Shown here piece by piece: positions 15,793 to 16,946 of a stretch of 16,946 nt of DNA. Source of the DNA: G020354785 sp964461435 (GTDB lineage Bacteria > Bacteroidota > Bacteroidia > Bacteroidales > UBA10428); NCBI GenBank assembly GCA_964461435.1, contig CAYWUI010000054.1, positions 1-16,946 on the forward strand, written 5' to 3'. The notes under the pieces were generated by a model. It was not told the DNA's origin. It ran no database searches and saw only the letters and a list, made by a program, of their open reading frames with translations. The position numbers were made by a program, and so were the translations under genes. How positions within the stretch are numbered: position 1 is the stretch's first letter; every line of letters begins with the position of its first letter.

Positions 15793-16125
15793 ATGGATAA
15801 TACCGTTGGCAGAATATTGATCGTTGATGATAATGAGGATATTTTAGCTTCCCTGAGATTATTATTAAAATTACATTTTGAAGAGGTAACCACCCTGAGT
15901 TCTCCTGAGAAAATTCCTGAATTTCTTATAGATGACTTCATCCTGACTTCTCACGCAAAAAAAATTGTTAACCCTGAATTTGACACATACAACCTTGAAG
16001 ATATTGAAAGAAAAATAATTGTCAGGGTGCTGAAACAAAATCAGGGCAATATTACACAGGCTGCAAAAGATTTGGAATTGACGAGAACATCGCTGTACAG
16101 AAGAATGGAAAAATATGAAATTTGA
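15793..16125 (+). pseudogene. NtrC-family response regulator with large in-frame internal deletion
   Basis: A 110-residue open frame that joins the two ends of an NtrC-type (sigma-54) response regulator. Residues 1-45 are the start of a receiver domain: strand RILIVDDNEDI with the acidic pair D12-D13, helix 1, strand 2 and the start of helix 2 (SPEKIPEFL). From about residue 46, IDDFILTS and then YNLEDIERKIIVRVL match the linker after an AAA+ domain. Residues 86-108 (NITQAAKDLELTRTSLYRRM) are a complete Fis-type helix-turn-helix. The phosphorylated Asp, most of the receiver and the whole AAA+ domain are absent. Full-length relatives are about 450 residues, so roughly 1 kb has been lost without a frameshift. 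It cannot activate sigma-54 polymerase but could still bind DNA. No histidine kinase gene follows. Whether it is a remnant or a working mini-regulator is open. Confidence 0.8.
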
Positions 16126-16128
16126 TAA

Positions 16129-16164
16129 ATTCTGCATCAAGAGTATTGCTGACTTTTGCAGAAT
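16129..16164 (+). terminator. Inverted repeat after the short regulator gene
   Basis: ATTCTGCA (16129-16136) and TGCAGAAT (16157-16164) form a perfect 8-bp stem with a 20-base loop, starting three bases after the regulator stop codon. There is no clear T-run after the stem, so intrinsic termination is only possible, not certain. Confidence 0.35.
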
Positions 16165-16219
16165 CTCAATTTGTCAGAAGATATATTTTTAAATAAAAAT
16201 TTATTTAATACAGTCGTTT

Positions 16220-16946
16220 ATGGAAACAGTTGGTCTTATTCCCGCAGGGGGCCTGGCAACAAGGCTGGGTAAAATTCCTTGCAGCAAGGAGATTTATCCC
16301 TTAATGAAAAGTAAATCATCTGACGAAGGAAAGGTTAAAATTAATGTCATTTCTGAATATTTAATAAACAGCTACCGGATTGCCGGCATTAATGAAATAT
16401 ACTTTATCCTGCGCCCTGGTAAATGGGACATACCATCTTATTTTGGCGACGGAAAAGATTTGGGAGTAAATATTTCTTACCTCATAATGGATTTGCCTTA
16501 CGGGACTCCATTCACCCTTGTCCAGGCGTATCCTTTCACCAGGAATAAATACATAGCACTGGGTTATCCTGATATAATTTTTAAACCGGCAGAAGCGTTC
16601 ATAAGAATTAAGGAAAAAATATCTGAAACAAAGGCTGACATTGTCCTGGGCCTGTTTAAAATTGACAACTATAAAAAATGGGATATGGTGGAGCTCGATA
16701 ACCAGGGAAAGATTAAAAATATCTTTATAAAGCAAAACAGGCCTGATCTGAAATACGGATGGACAATTGCTTTATGGAATCCTTCTTTCTGGGAATTTAT
16801 GAACCGTTATATCCAGGATATAATAAGCAGCGGTGGTGAAGGTGAAGTTAGAATTAACGGACAATTATACAGGGAATTATATCCGGGCGACATATTCCTG
16901 GAAGCAATAAAAAGCGGGTTGCATGTGGAATCAGTAGTATTTGAGA
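16220..16946 (+). CDS. Sugar-phosphate nucleotidyltransferase (partial, runs off the window)
   Basis: The first 242 codons of an NTP_transferase-family (RmlA-like) enzyme that activates a sugar 1-phosphate with an NTP, probably for polysaccharide or glycan synthesis. The N terminus METVGLIPAGGLATRLGKIP then CSKEIYPL is the nucleotide-binding signature of the family, with LATRLG for the usual GTRL and SKEIYP for PKxxxP. YIALGYPDIIF matches the strand carrying the metal-binding Asp of the sugar-nucleotide site (usually GD; here GYPD). The segment GWTIALWNPSFWEFM fits the later part of the domain. No stop is reached by the window end. Substrate sugar and nucleotide cannot be assigned. Orientation is the same as the regulator, but the inverted repeat between them suggests a separate transcript. 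Confidence 0.85.
   Translation, partial: METVGLIPAGGLATRLGKIPCSKEIYPLMKSKSSDEGKVKINVISEYLINSYRIAGINEIYFILRPGKWDIPSYFGDGKDLGVNISYLIMDLPYGTPFTLVQAYPFTRNKYIALGYPDIIFKPAEAFIRIKEKISETKADIVLGLFKIDNYKKWDMVELDNQGKIKNIFIKQNRPDLKYGWTIALWNPSFWEFMNRYIQDIISSGGEGEVRINGQLYRELYPGDIFLEAIKSGLHVESVVFE

Noticed and set aside
16361..16735. Open frame of 124 codons on the minus strand.
   Set aside because: It is antisense to the clearly recognisable nucleotidyltransferase gene and has no family features.
1..16946. CRISPR arrays, insertion sequences, prophage genes, tRNA or rRNA genes.
   Set aside because: No regular repeat-spacer pattern, transposase, integrase, phage structural gene or RNA gene could be recognised.

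Overview
The window looks like chromosomal DNA from a Bacteroidota (Bacteroidetes) bacterium, probably near Bacteroidales. It is AT-rich. Several genes lack a strong Shine-Dalgarno sequence, and exact copies of the Bacteroidetes -7 promoter box TAnnTTTG lie in front of several of them. Several proteins match Bacteroidetes versions of their families: a thioredoxin with an N-terminal extension, ThiC with a long N-terminal domain, lipoproteins, and a MacA-like adaptor beside an NtrC-type regulator. No rRNA, tRNA, CRISPR array or insertion sequence was seen, and no gene-free stretch exceeds about 300 bases.

Left part (1-3476): queuosine precursor genes in two pairs, queF-queC and queE-queD, split by an oppositely oriented threonine aldolase gene. 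QueD makes carboxytetrahydropterin, QueE contracts it to 7-carboxy-7-deazaguanine, QueC makes preQ0 and QueF reduces it to preQ1. The first enzyme of the pathway (GTP cyclohydrolase) and the tRNA-inserting enzyme (Tgt) are not in view. A short open frame resembling the tail of a methyltransferase lies before queE.

Thiamine part (3522-6835, minus strand): promoter, TPP riboswitch, thiC, a ThiE/TenI-like gene and thiD form one tight operon that TPP should regulate. The ThiE-like protein lacks several residues of a true thiamine phosphate synthase and is more likely TenI-like. trxA lies just upstream of this operon on the same strand.

Middle (7338-12623): a CCA-adding/poly(A)-polymerase-type nucleotidyltransferase with an HD domain; a probable two-gene operon of cell-envelope proteins (a beta-helix lipoprotein and an endonuclease/exonuclease/phosphatase-fold protein); a GNAT acetyltransferase; and a small predicted outer-membrane barrel.

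Right part (12667-16125): a TolC-family channel, a 97-residue unknown protein and a periplasmic adaptor on the minus strand, divergent from a very short NtrC-like regulator on the plus strand. This is the most unusual region. The regulator keeps only the first third of its receiver domain and its Fis-type DNA-binding tail, with the rest of the receiver and the whole AAA+ domain removed in frame. The adaptor lacks its usual C-terminal segment. The ABC transporter and histidine kinase genes that usually accompany such a set are absent. The locus reads as a deletion-reduced efflux system, with a repeat-rich intergenic region that may be its control site. The window ends inside a sugar-phosphate nucleotidyltransferase gene.
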